A stretch of 64,000 bases of DNA from Streptomyces luteolifulvus (GTDB taxonomy: Bacteria > Actinomycetota > Actinomycetes > Streptomycetales > Streptomycetaceae), in the NCBI RefSeq assembly GCF_008806595.1, contig NZ_VZRB01000020.1, positions 62,001 to 126,000 on the forward strand. The letters run 5' to 3'. Positions 26,370 through 34,946 of the stretch are shown piece by piece (the first letter of the stretch is position 1; each line of letters starts with the position of its first letter). The notes beneath the pieces are model-generated. The model saw only the letters and a list, made by a program, of their open reading frames with translations, was not told the origin of the DNA and searched no databases. The position numbers and the translations under genes are program-made.

Positions 26370-27017
26370 CTATCCGGCGCGCCGGCGGCTCCATCGATGC
26401 ATGTGCCGGCCCAGGAACACGACGGCGACGAGCTTGGCGACGATCATCACCAGCACCGCTCCGACGGCCCAGGCCGTCCAGCCCGGTGCGGACAGCAGCG
26501 CTCCGGCCAGGCCCAGATGCAGGGAGGCGATCACCACGACGAGGACGGCGAGTCCCGCCCAGGCAAGGTGACGTCGGCGGGCGGGCCGGGTTCGTACGAC
26601 GCCGGTGTCGAGAGTGGCCGGTGACGCCGGTGACGGGTCCGTCGTCGTGGGCTGCTGCCAGTCCCCCCGCAGTTCGTCGCGTCTGCCGAACCGGCCGAGG
26701 TGACCGGCGAGCAGGTCCTGGAGTTTCCGCAGATCCTCCTCGTCCGCGGCCTCGACCCGCAGGGTCAGCAGGCCCTCGGACGCCTGGAGAGTGCACCGGC
26801 CCCAGGGCAGCGTGACCGTTCCGCGGGCGTCGGACCACTCCACCTGGATCTGAGCGGGGTCGAAGTCCGGGGGCCGGTGGCGCGTGTCGGGGCCGCCGCC
26901 CTGGTGGGCGCGCGGGCGGTGGTCCAGATGGCGTCCCTTGTTGCTGAAGTGCTTGCAGAGCTGGGTCAGAAACCGGCCGGGCCGGTCGGTCGGGACATGG
27001 GCTTCGGCGGTCGGCAT
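26370..27017 (-). CDS. DUF2218 protein fused to a C-terminal two-helix membrane module
   Basis: 215 aa. Residues 1-115 are DUF2218 (VPTDRPGRFLTQLCKHFSNKG, then RGTVTLPWGRCTLQASEGLLTLRVEA). Most DUF2218 proteins are about 100 aa and end here. This one continues through a Thr/Pro linker into two helices (LAWAGLAVLVVVIASLHLGLAG and WTAWAVGAVLVMIVAKLVAVVFL) ending HMHRWSRRR. DUF2218 genes are often beside metal or siderophore functions. It diverges from a TetR gene that may regulate it. Confidence 0.8.
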   Translation of the reverse strand: MPTAEAHVPTDRPGRFLTQLCKHFSNKGRHLDHRPRAHQGGGPDTRHRPPDFDPAQIQVEWSDARGTVTLPWGRCTLQASEGLLTLRVEAADEEDLRKLQDLLAGHLGRFGRRDELRGDWQQPTTTDPSPASPATLDTGVVRTRPARRRHLAWAGLAVLVVVIASLHLGLAGALLSAPGWTAWAVGAVLVMIVAKLVAVVFLGRHMHRWSRRRAG

Positions 27018-27139
27018 GGTGGTCCTCGGCGGTTGACGGTACGACGACCCAGCCAGGGTTATCGATACACTGTGTCTTGGTCAAGCCATGGTGTCTCCGG
27101 TGATGTCACTCCGTATGGCGCACCTCGTACACTGCCGGT

Positions 27140-27757
27140 GTGCCGAAGCTGTGGAACGAGACGATCGAGCAGCACCGCCGCGCCGTACGCGACGCGGTTG
27201 TGGAGGTCACCGCGGCCCTGGTGGCCGAACACGGGCTGCGCGGGGTGACGATGTCGCGGATCGCCGAGGGGACCGGGATCGGCCGGGCGACGCTGTACAA
27301 GTACTTCCCGGACGTCGAGTCGATCATGAGCGCCTGGCATGAGCGCCAGATCGCCGGCCATCTCCAGGAACTCGCCGCGCTCCGCGACCGTCCCGGCAGT
27401 GCGGGCGAGCGGCTGACGGCCGTCCTCGACGCCTACGCCCTGATCCAGCAGCGGCGCCACGGCCACGACCCGGAGATCAGCGCCGTACTGCACCGCGGGG
27501 ACCATGTGGACCGTGCCGAGCGGCATCTGCTCCGGTTCGTCGGCGAGTTGCTCGCGGAAGGTGTCGAGGCCGGTGAGGTGCGGGACGACGTGTCGCCGGA
27601 CGAACTCGCCGGCTACTGCCTGCACGCCCTCGCCGCCGCGGGCGGCCTGAAGTCCCGGGCGGCGGTACGCAGACTCGTCCGGGTCACGGTGGACGGGCTG
27701 CGCCCGGAGCGGGGGCCTGTCCGGCAGATCACGTCGCAGGGAAGGCGCGGCATCTGA
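27140..27757 (+). CDS. TetR family transcriptional regulator
   Basis: 205 aa. The N-terminal HTH is typical: VVEVTAALVAEHGLRGVTMSRIAEGTGIGRATLYKYFPDVESIMSAW (residues about 20-65), followed by a helical ligand domain. GTG 27140 is the likely start; upstream DNA is the 122-bp intergenic region shared with the divergent DUF2218 gene, which contains ACACTGTGT (27068-27076) and is the natural place for its operator. The inducer is unknown. Confidence 0.88.
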   Translation: MPKLWNETIEQHRRAVRDAVVEVTAALVAEHGLRGVTMSRIAEGTGIGRATLYKYFPDVESIMSAWHERQIAGHLQELAALRDRPGSAGERLTAVLDAYALIQQRRHGHDPEISAVLHRGDHVDRAERHLLRFVGELLAEGVEAGEVRDDVSPDELAGYCLHALAAAGGLKSRAAVRRLVRVTVDGLRPERGPVRQITSQGRRGI

Positions 27758-27809
27758 TCTTGCCCCTAGATGTTCATCCCGCACGCGGACCCATCCGCTC
27801 CATCCGGTA

Positions 27810-27824
27810 TACCCCCGCGGGGTA
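27810..27824. promoter_or_regulatory. CsoR-like copper operator candidate
   Basis: TACCCCCGCGGGGTA has 6-bp arms TACCCC and GGGGTA around a CGC centre, the G-tract palindrome type bound by CsoR copper repressors. It stands 135 nt before the small SHOCT membrane gene, and the next genes (DUF305, DUF6153) belong to families tied to copper. The palindrome is seen; the regulator is inferred, and no csoR is in the window. Confidence 0.45.
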
Positions 27825-27958
27825 AGGGTCCAATGGCCCGGGTACCCTGCCCCGGCCGGCCCATGCCGAGCCGCGCGGTCGGGACGACGGTGAAGGTAGG
27901 CCACCGGGAAGGCGTAGGCGCCGGGCCCCGCCTCCGGCAGCCCGTGAGGAAGAAGCGG

Positions 27959-28255
27959 GTGACCGCGATGTTCTGGTACGGCCATGATCTCAGCGGATGG
28001 GGCTGGTTCACCATGTCGGCCGGCATGATCGTCTTCTGGGCGCTGATCATCACCTTCGGCGTCCTGCTCTACCGGGCACTCGCCCGGCCGGGCGACATCG
28101 GGACGACCCCCGGTCCGGCGCATCCGCGCCCCACCCCCGAACAACTCCTCGCCGAACGCTTCGCACGGGGCGAGATCGAAGAGGAGGAGTACGAGCGCCG
28201 CCTCACGACCCTGAGGGGACGCACGGAGGACGGCCCACGGCTCACGAAGAGCTGA
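27959..28255 (+). CDS. small membrane protein with C-terminal SHOCT domain
   Basis: 98 aa. One membrane helix (FTMSAGMIVFWALIITFGVLLYRAL) is followed by a SHOCT module (TPEQLLAERFARGEIEEEEYERRLTTL). GTG 27959 was chosen because AGGAAG (27947-27952) is 6 nt upstream. An open frame extends to 27770 but would run through the CsoR-like palindrome. Proteins with this layout are common in copper-inducible groups of actinobacteria. Confidence 0.8.
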   Translation: MTAMFWYGHDLSGWGWFTMSAGMIVFWALIITFGVLLYRALARPGDIGTTPGPAHPRPTPEQLLAERFARGEIEEEEYERRLTTLRGRTEDGPRLTKS

Positions 28256-28309
28256 CGGTTTCCGCGGAGGGGCGGGGCTGCACGGACGCAGGCCCGCCCC
28301 CCGGGATGC

Positions 28310-28948
28310 TCAGCCCTTGCCGAGGAGCTTGTTCATCTCCTTGATCTCGGCGTTCTGCGCGGTGATGATCTCGCCGGCCACCTTCTTGGCCGCCGCGTAC
28401 TGGCCCTTGTCCTTCTCGGTGGCGGCCATCTCCACGGCGCCCTCATGATGCTCGACCATCATGGACAGGAACATCGTGTCGAAGTCCGTACCGGACGCCT
28501 TCATCAGCCGGTCCATGTCGCCCTGGTCCATCATCCCGGACATGCCGGCGCTGCCGCCGTGCCCGGAGTGATCCATGCCGGGCGCGCCGGAGGGCACGTC
28601 CTCGCCCCATGACTCCAGCCAGCCGGACATCGTCTCGATCTCCGGGTCCTGGGCCTTCTCGATGCGCGAGGCGAGGTCCTTGACCTCGGCGGAGGACGAC
28701 TGCTCGGCGGCCATCCGCGCCATCTCGACGGCCTGCCGGTGGTGCGGGATCATGCCCTGCGCGAAGGACACGTCCTGGTCGTTGTGCGCGCCGGCGGTGA
28801 CATCGGCGCCCGCCGACGCCTTCGAACCGGGACCGGATTCGGAACCGGACCCGCTGTCCTCACTGCCACAGGCGGCGAGGACGAGGGCGGCGGCCACGGC
28901 CACCGTGCCGAGCGCGGCACGACGGAACAGGGAACGGGTGCTGCTCAT
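28310..28948 (-). CDS. DUF305 family lipoprotein, probably copper-binding
   Basis: 212 aa. A lipoprotein signal peptide (RRAALGTVAVAAALVLAACG, lipid Cys near 26) precedes a ferritin-like four-helix domain with the paired DUF305 motifs: FAQGMIPHHRQAVEMARMA and LSMMVEHHEGAVEMA, plus MDHSGHGG and MSGMMDQGDM. The His/Met pattern suits copper. ATG 28948 has AGGAG 7-8 nt upstream; the longer frame to 28999 lacks one. It lies 102 nt behind DUF6153 on the same strand and likely shares its transcript. Confidence 0.88.
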   Translation of the reverse strand: MSSTRSLFRRAALGTVAVAAALVLAACGSEDSGSGSESGPGSKASAGADVTAGAHNDQDVSFAQGMIPHHRQAVEMARMAAEQSSSAEVKDLASRIEKAQDPEIETMSGWLESWGEDVPSGAPGMDHSGHGGSAGMSGMMDQGDMDRLMKASGTDFDTMFLSMMVEHHEGAVEMAATEKDKGQYAAAKKVAGEIITAQNAEIKEMNKLLGKG

Positions 28949-29050
28949 GCTGATACTCCTGCGATGGTGCGAGAGGTTGCGCCGATCGGCGCTGGACATG
29001 ACTGAGCGCCGCGTCGCCCCCTGAGAGGGCAGCCACGGCTCGGTCTCGTC

Positions 29051-29506
29051 CTATATCCGCAGAAGTTGCAGCTCGGCCAGACTCGGCGGCGCACGTCCAC
29101 CCTCAATAGCGGCGACGAAAGCCCCGTACCGACTGTCGACGCCCGACCCCGTCCCGACGGGATCGGGCACCAGCACAGGCAGCACCGGCCCCGCACCAAC
29201 GGCACCGGAAGCACACGTCGGATCGGCATGCTGAGCATGCCCGCCACCGCTGCCATCGCCGTGACAGACGACCTCGTCGCCGGTCGTCACCATGCCCGCG
29301 TGCGCCGGGACGGCGGGGGAATGATGGCCCCCGGCCACGACCACGCCGCCCGGACCGAGGGCATGCATCCCGAACAGTCCGGCAAGCAGCCCCAGCCCCA
29401 GCAGCAGCCGCCATCGCCCAAGGGGCGATCGCGCACGCCGGAGCAGTGGATGAGCTGTCACGGCCCACATGCTACGGAATCGGCGTACCAAAGTCGCCGC
29501 GGTCAT
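29051..29506 (-). CDS. DUF6153 family membrane protein
   Basis: 151 aa from ATG 29506. One helix (RWRLLLGLGLLAGLFGMHALG) is followed by an exterior domain rich in His and Cys (GGHHSPAVPAHAG, VVCHGDGSGGGHAQHADPTC) and the C-terminal PPSLAELQLLRI common to DUF6153. This family is regularly found with DUF305, and the His/Cys composition suggests metal, probably copper. An internal ATG at 29470 is an alternative start; neither has a good RBS. Confidence 0.75.
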   Translation of the reverse strand: MTAATLVRRFRSMWAVTAHPLLRRARSPLGRWRLLLGLGLLAGLFGMHALGPGGVVVAGGHHSPAVPAHAGMVTTGDEVVCHGDGSGGGHAQHADPTCASGAVGAGPVLPVLVPDPVGTGSGVDSRYGAFVAAIEGGRAPPSLAELQLLRI

Positions 29507-29620
29507 GGGCCTGTTGTCCGATTGATCGCAGTTCAGGTGTTGGTTTCTGCTAGGTGTGTGACAGGGGAGGCGGGCACTGGCCCGCGGCAGCGCGAGGGGC
29601 GCTGTCAGGAGGGGACACAC

Positions 29621-32600
29621 GTGAGCAGGACACCACGAAACGCGGTCATCGCCGTCGAGCAGAAGGCCGTCGACCGCGCCTACGACTGCTACGAGGCGCG
29701 GCTCGCGGAGATGACCTCGCAGAAGGCGGCGACCGCATCCGCGAGCGGCAAGGACAGCATCGCGGTCCGCCAGGGCGCCGAGACCACGGCGGAGGAGTAC
29801 GGCGGCCTCGGGGGAGAGGCTCTGGTCATCAGCCGGGTCGACGTCCAGGAAACGGGCGACACCGAGCCGGAGACGTTCTACGTCGGGCGACGCCATGTCT
29901 TCGACACCGAGACCCGCGACCAGGTGGTGGTCTCCTGGACGAACCCGATTGCCGTGCGCTGGCACAACGCCCGGCCGGAAACGCCCGGCGAGGTGCTCCT
30001 GCGGCGCCAGTTGCGCTGCAGCGAGCGTACGGTCCAGGACTTCCTGGACGAGATCACCCCGGCAGCGGGACCGCAGACGCCGGAGGAGACCGCTGGCCGA
30101 TCCGCAGGAAGTGAACCCGGACGCCTGCGTCCCGTCCCGCCGCCGCGGGATGTCCGCCGCAGCAGGCGGAGGAAACCGCAACCGGTCGACGAGTTCCTCC
30201 TGCGGGAACTGCGCCGCTCCCGGAGCGGCCGGATGCGTGACATCGTCGAGACGATCAGACGTGACCAGATGGCTCTGGTCACCGGTTCACCCGCGGACAT
30301 CCTCGTCATCCAGGGCGGGCCCGGCACCGGAAAGTCGGCGGTCGGTCTGCACCGCGTCACCTGGCTCGTCAGCAACGACCACTTCCGCGCACAGGACATC
30401 CTGGTCGTGGGACCGCACCAGAACTTCCTGGAATACGTCGGGCGCGTCCTGCCCACCCTTGGCACCCGCAACGTCACCGCGGTGCAAGTGGCCCGCCTCT
30501 GGGAAGGCGAGATCCGGGGTACGGACACACCCGCCGCGCGGCTGGTGAAGTCCGACGAACGGATGGCGGCCGTGCTGCGACGGCGCGTGGAGAGCGAGTG
30601 CCGGCCCGAAGTCCTCGATTCCCTCGTCTCCGCTCCCTCTCACGACCAGGACGAACCGGCCTTCGTCGTCGCCGTGGGAAGCACGTCCCTGCGTCTGCCG
30701 CGGTCGGACGTGCTCGGTCTCCTCCGGGACGCACGCGAGGGCACGGGAGCCTACCGGGCGCGCCGGGACCGGTTCCGCACCCTGCTGGTGGACCGGTTGC
30801 TGGGCGAACTCGTCCGGATCTCCCCGCGCCGCAGCCGAGACCGCACCGTACGCCGTGATCTGGAGCGCAACCGGCAGGTGACGACGCTCGTCGACCGGAC
30901 ATGGCCCGCGCTGAGCCCCGAGGAGGCACTGCGCAGTCTGCTCAACTCCGCGAGCCGGCTCGGCGAGTGTGCCGCGCCGGACCTGGACGACGACGAACAG
31001 GCCGCCCTCCAGCGCCCGAAGGCCGAGAACGCGGCGGAAGATCCGTGGACCCTGGACGACTTGGTGTGCCTCGAAGAACTGCGGTTTCTGATCGCCGGTG
31101 AGACGCCGGAGAGGTACCGGCACATCGTGGTCGACGAGGCCCAGGACCTGACCCCGATGCAGGCGAGGTCCCTGCGCAGACGCTGCCCGACCGGCTCGAT
31201 GACCGTGCTCGGCGACCTGGCGCAGGCCACCGGCCCGCACTCGTACACCACGTGGGACCGGTTGGGCGGGCTCCTTTCCGATCAAGGGGACTGGCGGGTG
31301 GCCGAGCTGAACACCAGCTACCGGGTCCCCGCGGAGATCATGGAGTTCGTGGCACCCCTGGCGCGGGCCGTCGCACCCTCCCTGCCCTACCCGGCAGCCG
31401 TGCGCCGAGCCGGCGAGGACGCGGTACGACTCGTCCCGACGACTCCCTGGGAACTGCTGGGCGAGGCCGCGACCCGCACAGCGCGCCTGGTCGGCACCGA
31501 CGACGGCCGATCTCCGCGGTCGATCGCCGTTGTAGTGCCCGACGACTCCGACTGGCTGGACGAGGTCCGCCGACGGGTGGACCAGGCGGACGGCATGACC
31601 GCGGAGAAGCTGCAGACGGTGTCCGTGCTGCCCGCCGCACAGGCCAAAGGCATGGAGTTCGACCATGTCCTCGTTCTCGAACCCTCGACCATCGCCGACC
31701 GTGGCCCGGCCGGTCTGCGGCAGTTGTACGTCGCTCTCACACGGAGCACCCAGACACTGACGATCCTTCATACGACACCGCTGCCCAGGGAACTCGATGC
31801 AGTCGAGGACACGCCTCCCCCTGCGGCCGGCGCAAGGACACCGGAGCCCACCGCGTCCCCGGCCACCGAGGAGTTGCCGGTCGGCACCCCTGTCACCGTG
31901 CGCGTGCTCGGCCCGGGCCCCGGCGAGCACTGGAAGGTCAGGGCACTTGCCCCGGCAACCGAACGAACCCTCCTCCTCGTGTCCCGCCACGGCGAACCCA
32001 CGCCCACGGCCGGCTCCCGTCTGGACGCCTGGGTGACCCGCACCGAAGGGCCGGTGAGCCTCGTTTCTGCCGGAGACTTCGGCCGCGGACCCATCACCGC
32101 CCGGATGGCACCGCGCTACCTCGCAGCCCTGGGCGTCCTGAAGGACATCGCCGACGGCGACGGCCCGGTCCCGCCCGGAACCGCGGACCGTCTCTCCGAA
32201 CTGAAGGGCATGGCGAACCGGTGCCTGCGCCGCGACCGTGCCGACTGGCTGAGCGTGTGGTGCCTTCTGGGCTCTGCGGACCGGCACCGATTGAGCGCTC
32301 TCGCGGACCTCGCTCAGCGCGCGCGTCACGCGGTCACGTCGAAGACCCCCGACCTGCGCACAGCCCTGTCGGCCGACCCCGCGTTCGACGACTGGTGCGG
32401 CCGGCTCGCCCACGCGCAGGAGGAACTGCGCCGCCGGTCCGACACCGCACCGGCCCCCGAGCCGGACAGCGCACCCGAACCCGTACCCGTACCCGTACCC
32501 ACGGAGCAGGACGAGCCAGACCCGGCGTTGTCGCCGGACCTCCGTACGACACACGAACAGAAGGACTCTCATCCCATGGAAGCCGCCCCCTTGGACATCG

Positions 32601-33121
32601 ATGCGTCCCAGCCGGCCGGGCAGACGGAACACGGCGAGGCACCCGCACATGAGCTGGCACCCGCACATGAGCTGGCACTCGCACATGAGCTGGCACCCGC
32701 ACATGAGCTGGCACTCGCACACGAGCTGGCGCTCGCGGCGGAGACCGACCGGGACTGCAACACACACGAAGCCGTACGCTTCGAGGTGAAGGCCGCCCTC
32801 CTGCGGGCCGGGCTACGCCCTTCGGACTCCCCGACGACCGACGTGATCGCGGACAGTCCGAACGGCCTCTTCCTCTACGAAGTGCTCGGCGCGGGCCGTT
32901 CGGCCCATGCGGACCTGCGTGCGGGAGCAGCACGCCTCATGGAGCTCGATCACATCGGCTCCCGTACTGCCGACCGCCGGTTCCTGGTCCTGTCCGAGCC
33001 GCCGAAGGAGGACTGGGCACCGGAAGCGGTACGACGGGTCTTCGGGGTGGAGACCGTCTGGCGGACCGAGGCCGGATGGGCGGGCCGGGACATGCCCGCC
33101 GCCCTGCACATGACGGACTGA
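29621..33121 (+). CDS. HelD/UvrD-like superfamily 1 helicase with long C-terminal extension
   Basis: 1166 aa. The N-terminal helical arm and VGRRHVFDTETRDQVVVSWTNP are HelD-like. The ATPase core has Walker A QGGPGTGKSAVGLHR (about 228-242), VDEAQDLTP (about 504), a Q-rich GDLAQATGPH, LNTSYRVP, and QAKGMEFDHVLVLEP ... YVALTRSTQ. HelD proteins recycle stalled RNA polymerase. After the core come a beta-rich part, a PVPVPVP stretch, hexapeptide repeats (about 1007-1036) and a novel domain of about 115 residues. GTG 29621 has AGGAGGGG upstream. A decaying mobile element follows. Confidence 0.88.
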   Translation: MSRTPRNAVIAVEQKAVDRAYDCYEARLAEMTSQKAATASASGKDSIAVRQGAETTAEEYGGLGGEALVISRVDVQETGDTEPETFYVGRRHVFDTETRDQVVVSWTNPIAVRWHNARPETPGEVLLRRQLRCSERTVQDFLDEITPAAGPQTPEETAGRSAGSEPGRLRPVPPPRDVRRSRRRKPQPVDEFLLRELRRSRSGRMRDIVETIRRDQMALVTGSPADILVIQGGPGTGKSAVGLHRVTWLVSNDHFRAQDILVVGPHQNFLEYVGRVLPTLGTRNVTAVQVARLWEGEIRGTDTPAARLVKSDERMAAVLRRRVESECRPEVLDSLVSAPSHDQDEPAFVVAVGSTSLRLPRSDVLGLLRDAREGTGAYRARRDRFRTLLVDRLLGELVRISPRRSRDRTVRRDLERNRQVTTLVDRTWPALSPEEALRSLLNSASRLGECAAPDLDDDEQAALQRPKAENAAEDPWTLDDLVCLEELRFLIAGETPERYRHIVVDEAQDLTPMQARSLRRRCPTGSMTVLGDLAQATGPHSYTTWDRLGGLLSDQGDWRVAELNTSYRVPAEIMEFVAPLARAVAPSLPYPAAVRRAGEDAVRLVPTTPWELLGEAATRTARLVGTDDGRSPRSIAVVVPDDSDWLDEVRRRVDQADGMTAEKLQTVSVLPAAQAKGMEFDHVLVLEPSTIADRGPAGLRQLYVALTRSTQTLTILHTTPLPRELDAVEDTPPPAAGARTPEPTASPATEELPVGTPVTVRVLGPGPGEHWKVRALAPATERTLLLVSRHGEPTPTAGSRLDAWVTRTEGPVSLVSAGDFGRGPITARMAPRYLAALGVLKDIADGDGPVPPGTADRLSELKGMANRCLRRDRADWLSVWCLLGSADRHRLSALADLAQRARHAVTSKTPDLRTALSADPAFDDWCGRLAHAQEELRRRSDTAPAPEPDSAPEPVPVPVPTEQDEPDPALSPDLRTTHEQKDSHPMEAAPLDIDASQPAGQTEHGEAPAHELAPAHELALAHELAPAHELALAHELALAAETDRDCNTHEAVRFEVKAALLRAGLRPSDSPTTDVIADSPNGLFLYEVLGAGRSAHADLRAGAARLMELDHIGSRTADRRFLVLSEPPKEDWAPEAVRRVFGVETVWRTEAGWAGRDMPAALHMTD
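32639..32728 (+). repeat. five 18-bp tandem units inside the helicase gene
   Basis: The unit GCACCCGCACATGAGCTG recurs five times with one or two base changes (32639, 32657, 32675, 32693, 32711). It is in frame and encodes the hexapeptide A-(P/L)-A-H-E-L, a probable helical spacer between the helicase core and the C-terminal domain. Copy number is likely to vary between strains by slippage. Confidence 0.9.
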
Positions 33122-33470
33122 GCATGGCCGGTTCCGTGAGGAGATCGACGCACAGTCCGGCACCGCACCCGAACCCCACACCACCGAGCAGCGCGACGGA
33201 CCGGACCGGCCGGCCGGACTGAATCTGTCCGCGCTACGGGACGAGCAAGACAGCCCCGCACAACAGGCCGCGCTCGCCGCACTGATCGCCGCCGGGCCCA
33301 AAGGCACCGGAGCATCCGCGATCGCCCGCGCGCTCACGGACGAGTACGGCACGAACCGTCAAACGGTCGTCGGCTGGCTGAAAGCGTGGATGCAGGACGG
33401 CACCGCCGTCCGTATCGGGGAGGGCACCAAGGCCCGCTACGTCCACCGCTCCCACACGTCCGACGGCTGA
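33114..33470 (+). pseudogene. orphan winged-helix-like coding fragment without start codon
   Basis: This frame is open from just after a stop at 33111 to TGA 33468-33470 and reads EEIDAQSGTAPEPH ... LAALIAAGPKGTGASAIARALTDEYGTNRQTVVGWLKAWMQDG, a good winged helix. No ATG, GTG or TTG precedes the conserved part. It overlaps the helicase stop by 8 nt in another frame and the convergent small gene by 34 nt. I read it as the C-terminal remnant of a DNA-binding protein, perhaps from the element whose relic lies at 34.1-34.9 kb, or as a frameshifted tail of the helicase. Confidence 0.5.
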
Positions 33471-33952
33471 TCGCTTGTCGCTTGTCGTCCCCGTTTCACC
33501 ACATGTCGCCTGACGGGGCTCTGAGGCCCGAGCGCCGACCACCAGTGTGGATGCTCGTTCACCACATGAACTAGGACGGGAGCCGAGTCGCGCAGCCTTT
33601 GGGCGAAGGACTGCCACCCTCGATACCCCTTCAGCTCAGGGTTGAGGGTGTTGATCAACAGGCCGTAGTTCACCGTGTCGGCGAGCATGGCGGCGATGAG
33701 AAGAACCCGGGCACGCGCGTCCTCCTGCCTAGGAAGACCAGCACCCCCGTAGAAGCAGGCATGCATCTCGGGTTGTGCCGCGATCAGGCTCTCAACGTGG
33801 TGTAGCCGTTCCATTCCGTTGTAGATCGCAGCCCCACCCGCGACGCCGTTGCTAGTCCTTGTCTGTCGTGTGAGCTCACGCGTCTGCCAAGCCGACACGA
33901 GCAAAGACGCCACAATCCCGATGGACGCGATCACCCCGAATATATCGGTCAC
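33437..33952 (-). CDS. hypothetical membrane-anchored protein
   Basis: 171 aa. One N-terminal helix (TDIFGVIASIGIVASLLVSAW) is followed by QTRELTRQTR and a helical soluble domain (AAIYNGMERLHHVESLIAAQPEMHACFYGG ... EHPHWWSALGP). Similar single-helix proteins of unknown role are frequent in Streptomyces accessory regions. GTG 33952 has a GGGGGG run 7 nt upstream. Its 3' end overlaps the orphan fragment. It lies inside the probable element scar and may be leftover cargo. Confidence 0.7.
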   Translation of the reverse strand: MTDIFGVIASIGIVASLLVSAWQTRELTRQTRTSNGVAGGAAIYNGMERLHHVESLIAAQPEMHACFYGGAGLPRQEDARARVLLIAAMLADTVNYGLLINTLNPELKGYRGWQSFAQRLRDSAPVLVHVVNEHPHWWSALGPQSPVRRHVVKRGRQATSDQPSDVWERWT

Positions 33953-34038
33953 TTCGGTCCCCCCAGATCGAAAGTACCGGGGCATTACCCGCGCCCGGAG
34001 ATCAAGTAACGAACCAGCAATCGACATCCACTCACGCC

Positions 34039-34081
34039 AAGGGCGGCCCCCTCGTCTCGTCAAAGTCGCGGGGCCGCCCTT
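34039..34081. other. strong hairpin upstream of the primase-integrase relic
   Basis: AAGGGCGGCCCC (34039-34050) and GGGGCCGCCCTT (34070-34081) form a 12-bp perfect stem with a 19-nt loop, 39 nt before the relic's start codon. It may be a leader hairpin controlling the former replication gene, or a terminator. It lies between divergent genes. Confidence 0.65.
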
Positions 34082-34120
34082 GTCTCCAGTCCTCAACAGA
34101 CGTGTTGGAGGTCTCCCAGC

Positions 34121-34870
34121 ATGACCCAACAGACCCACATCCGGCGAGTGGCGCTCAGCCTCGCCGCCGACGGGCTCCCCGTGCTGCCGCTGCGAGGCAA
34201 GGTGCCCTTCGGTAACTGCCGTGCCTGCGCGGGCAACGCCTGTGGCGGACGGCCCAACATGAAGAACCCGGGGCCCTGCCAGTGCGCGGGCGTCTGCCAC
34301 GCGTGGGCAGCCGCCACCACCAACCCGCACGTGATCAACTCGCCCGCATGGGGCCCGGCGTGGCGTGCTGCTGCGGTCGTCGCCTACCACCCCGGGGGCG
34401 CCGGACTGACCGTGGTCGACCTCGACAATGCGGCCGCCGTCGCATGGGCCCGGGAGAAGGCGCCTCGGGAGGCGCACCCTGTTCCGGTGACCGCCGGGCC
34501 GTGGCCAGGCGTACCCGTACGCGGACGTGGGGCGGCAGCGCGAGCAGAGGCGTGCTGGTTGCCGATCAAGGACGGACTGACGCGGCACGGGCTGAGGCAC
34601 GGGCACCGCACGCTCCTCGAGGAGCTGGGTGTGCCGAAGGCCCTTATCGATGAGCGGATGGGGCATGAGGACGGTTCGGTGAGCGCCCTCTGCACGCACA
34701 TCACCGACTCGATGCGCGCCGCCATGGTGGACGGGCTGACGGATGTGTGGCCCCGCTCGTTGGACGATCGCCTTGCGCTCGCTCCCCGGTCGGCGGTGCC
34801 GACGCTCGATGCCCTGTTGCAGGAGCGCGCAGCATCGGCGGGAGCGCCTCTGAAGATCACACCCAGCTGA
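34121..34870 (+). pseudogene. deletion fusion: primase-polymerase N-terminus joined to tyrosine integrase C-terminus
   Basis: 249 codons, open. Residues 1-125 are the N-terminus of a bifunctional primase/polymerase of actinomycete integrative elements (LAADGLPVLPLRGKVPFGNC, the Cys-rich CRACAGNACGGRPNMKNPGPC, VVDLDN catalytic Asp pair). From about residue 143 the sequence is the C-terminal third of a tyrosine recombinase (DGLTRHGLRHGHRTLLEELG, DERMGHEDGSV). The junction falls near 34,540. The expected active-site Tyr (usual YTH/YSH) is Cys here (LCTH), so the integrase part is dead. ATG 34121 retains GGAGG at 34107-34111. Confidence 0.85.
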
Positions 34871-34893
34871 CACCCAGACACCCTGAAAACGAC

Positions 34894-34931
34894 TCAGGGG
34901 CCTGATCCACTTTCGCGAATCAGGCCCCTGA
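34894..34931. terminator. bidirectional terminator between the relic and tRNA-Pro
   Basis: TCAGGGGCCTGAT (34894-34906) and ATCAGGCCCCTGA (34919-34931) form a perfect 13-bp stem with a 12-nt loop. It can end the integrase transcript on the + strand and the tRNA on the - strand. Confidence 0.8.
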
Positions 34932-34946
34932 TCTGTTACTTCACTG

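Noticed and set aside
27770..27958. Upstream extension of the SHOCT membrane gene from 27770
   Set aside because: It would run through the palindromic operator, lacks a RBS, and the conserved protein starts at about 27959.
32639..32728. 18-bp repeats considered as a CRISPR or regulatory array
   Set aside because: They are in frame within the helicase gene and encode a hexapeptide repeat.
29621..33121. Helicase as part of a phage-defence operon
   Set aside because: Motifs are HelD-like and no nuclease, methylase or ATPase partner is encoded beside it.
34121..34870. Relic read as an intact functional integrase
   Set aside because: The N-terminal and core-binding parts of the recombinase are missing and the catalytic Tyr is Cys.
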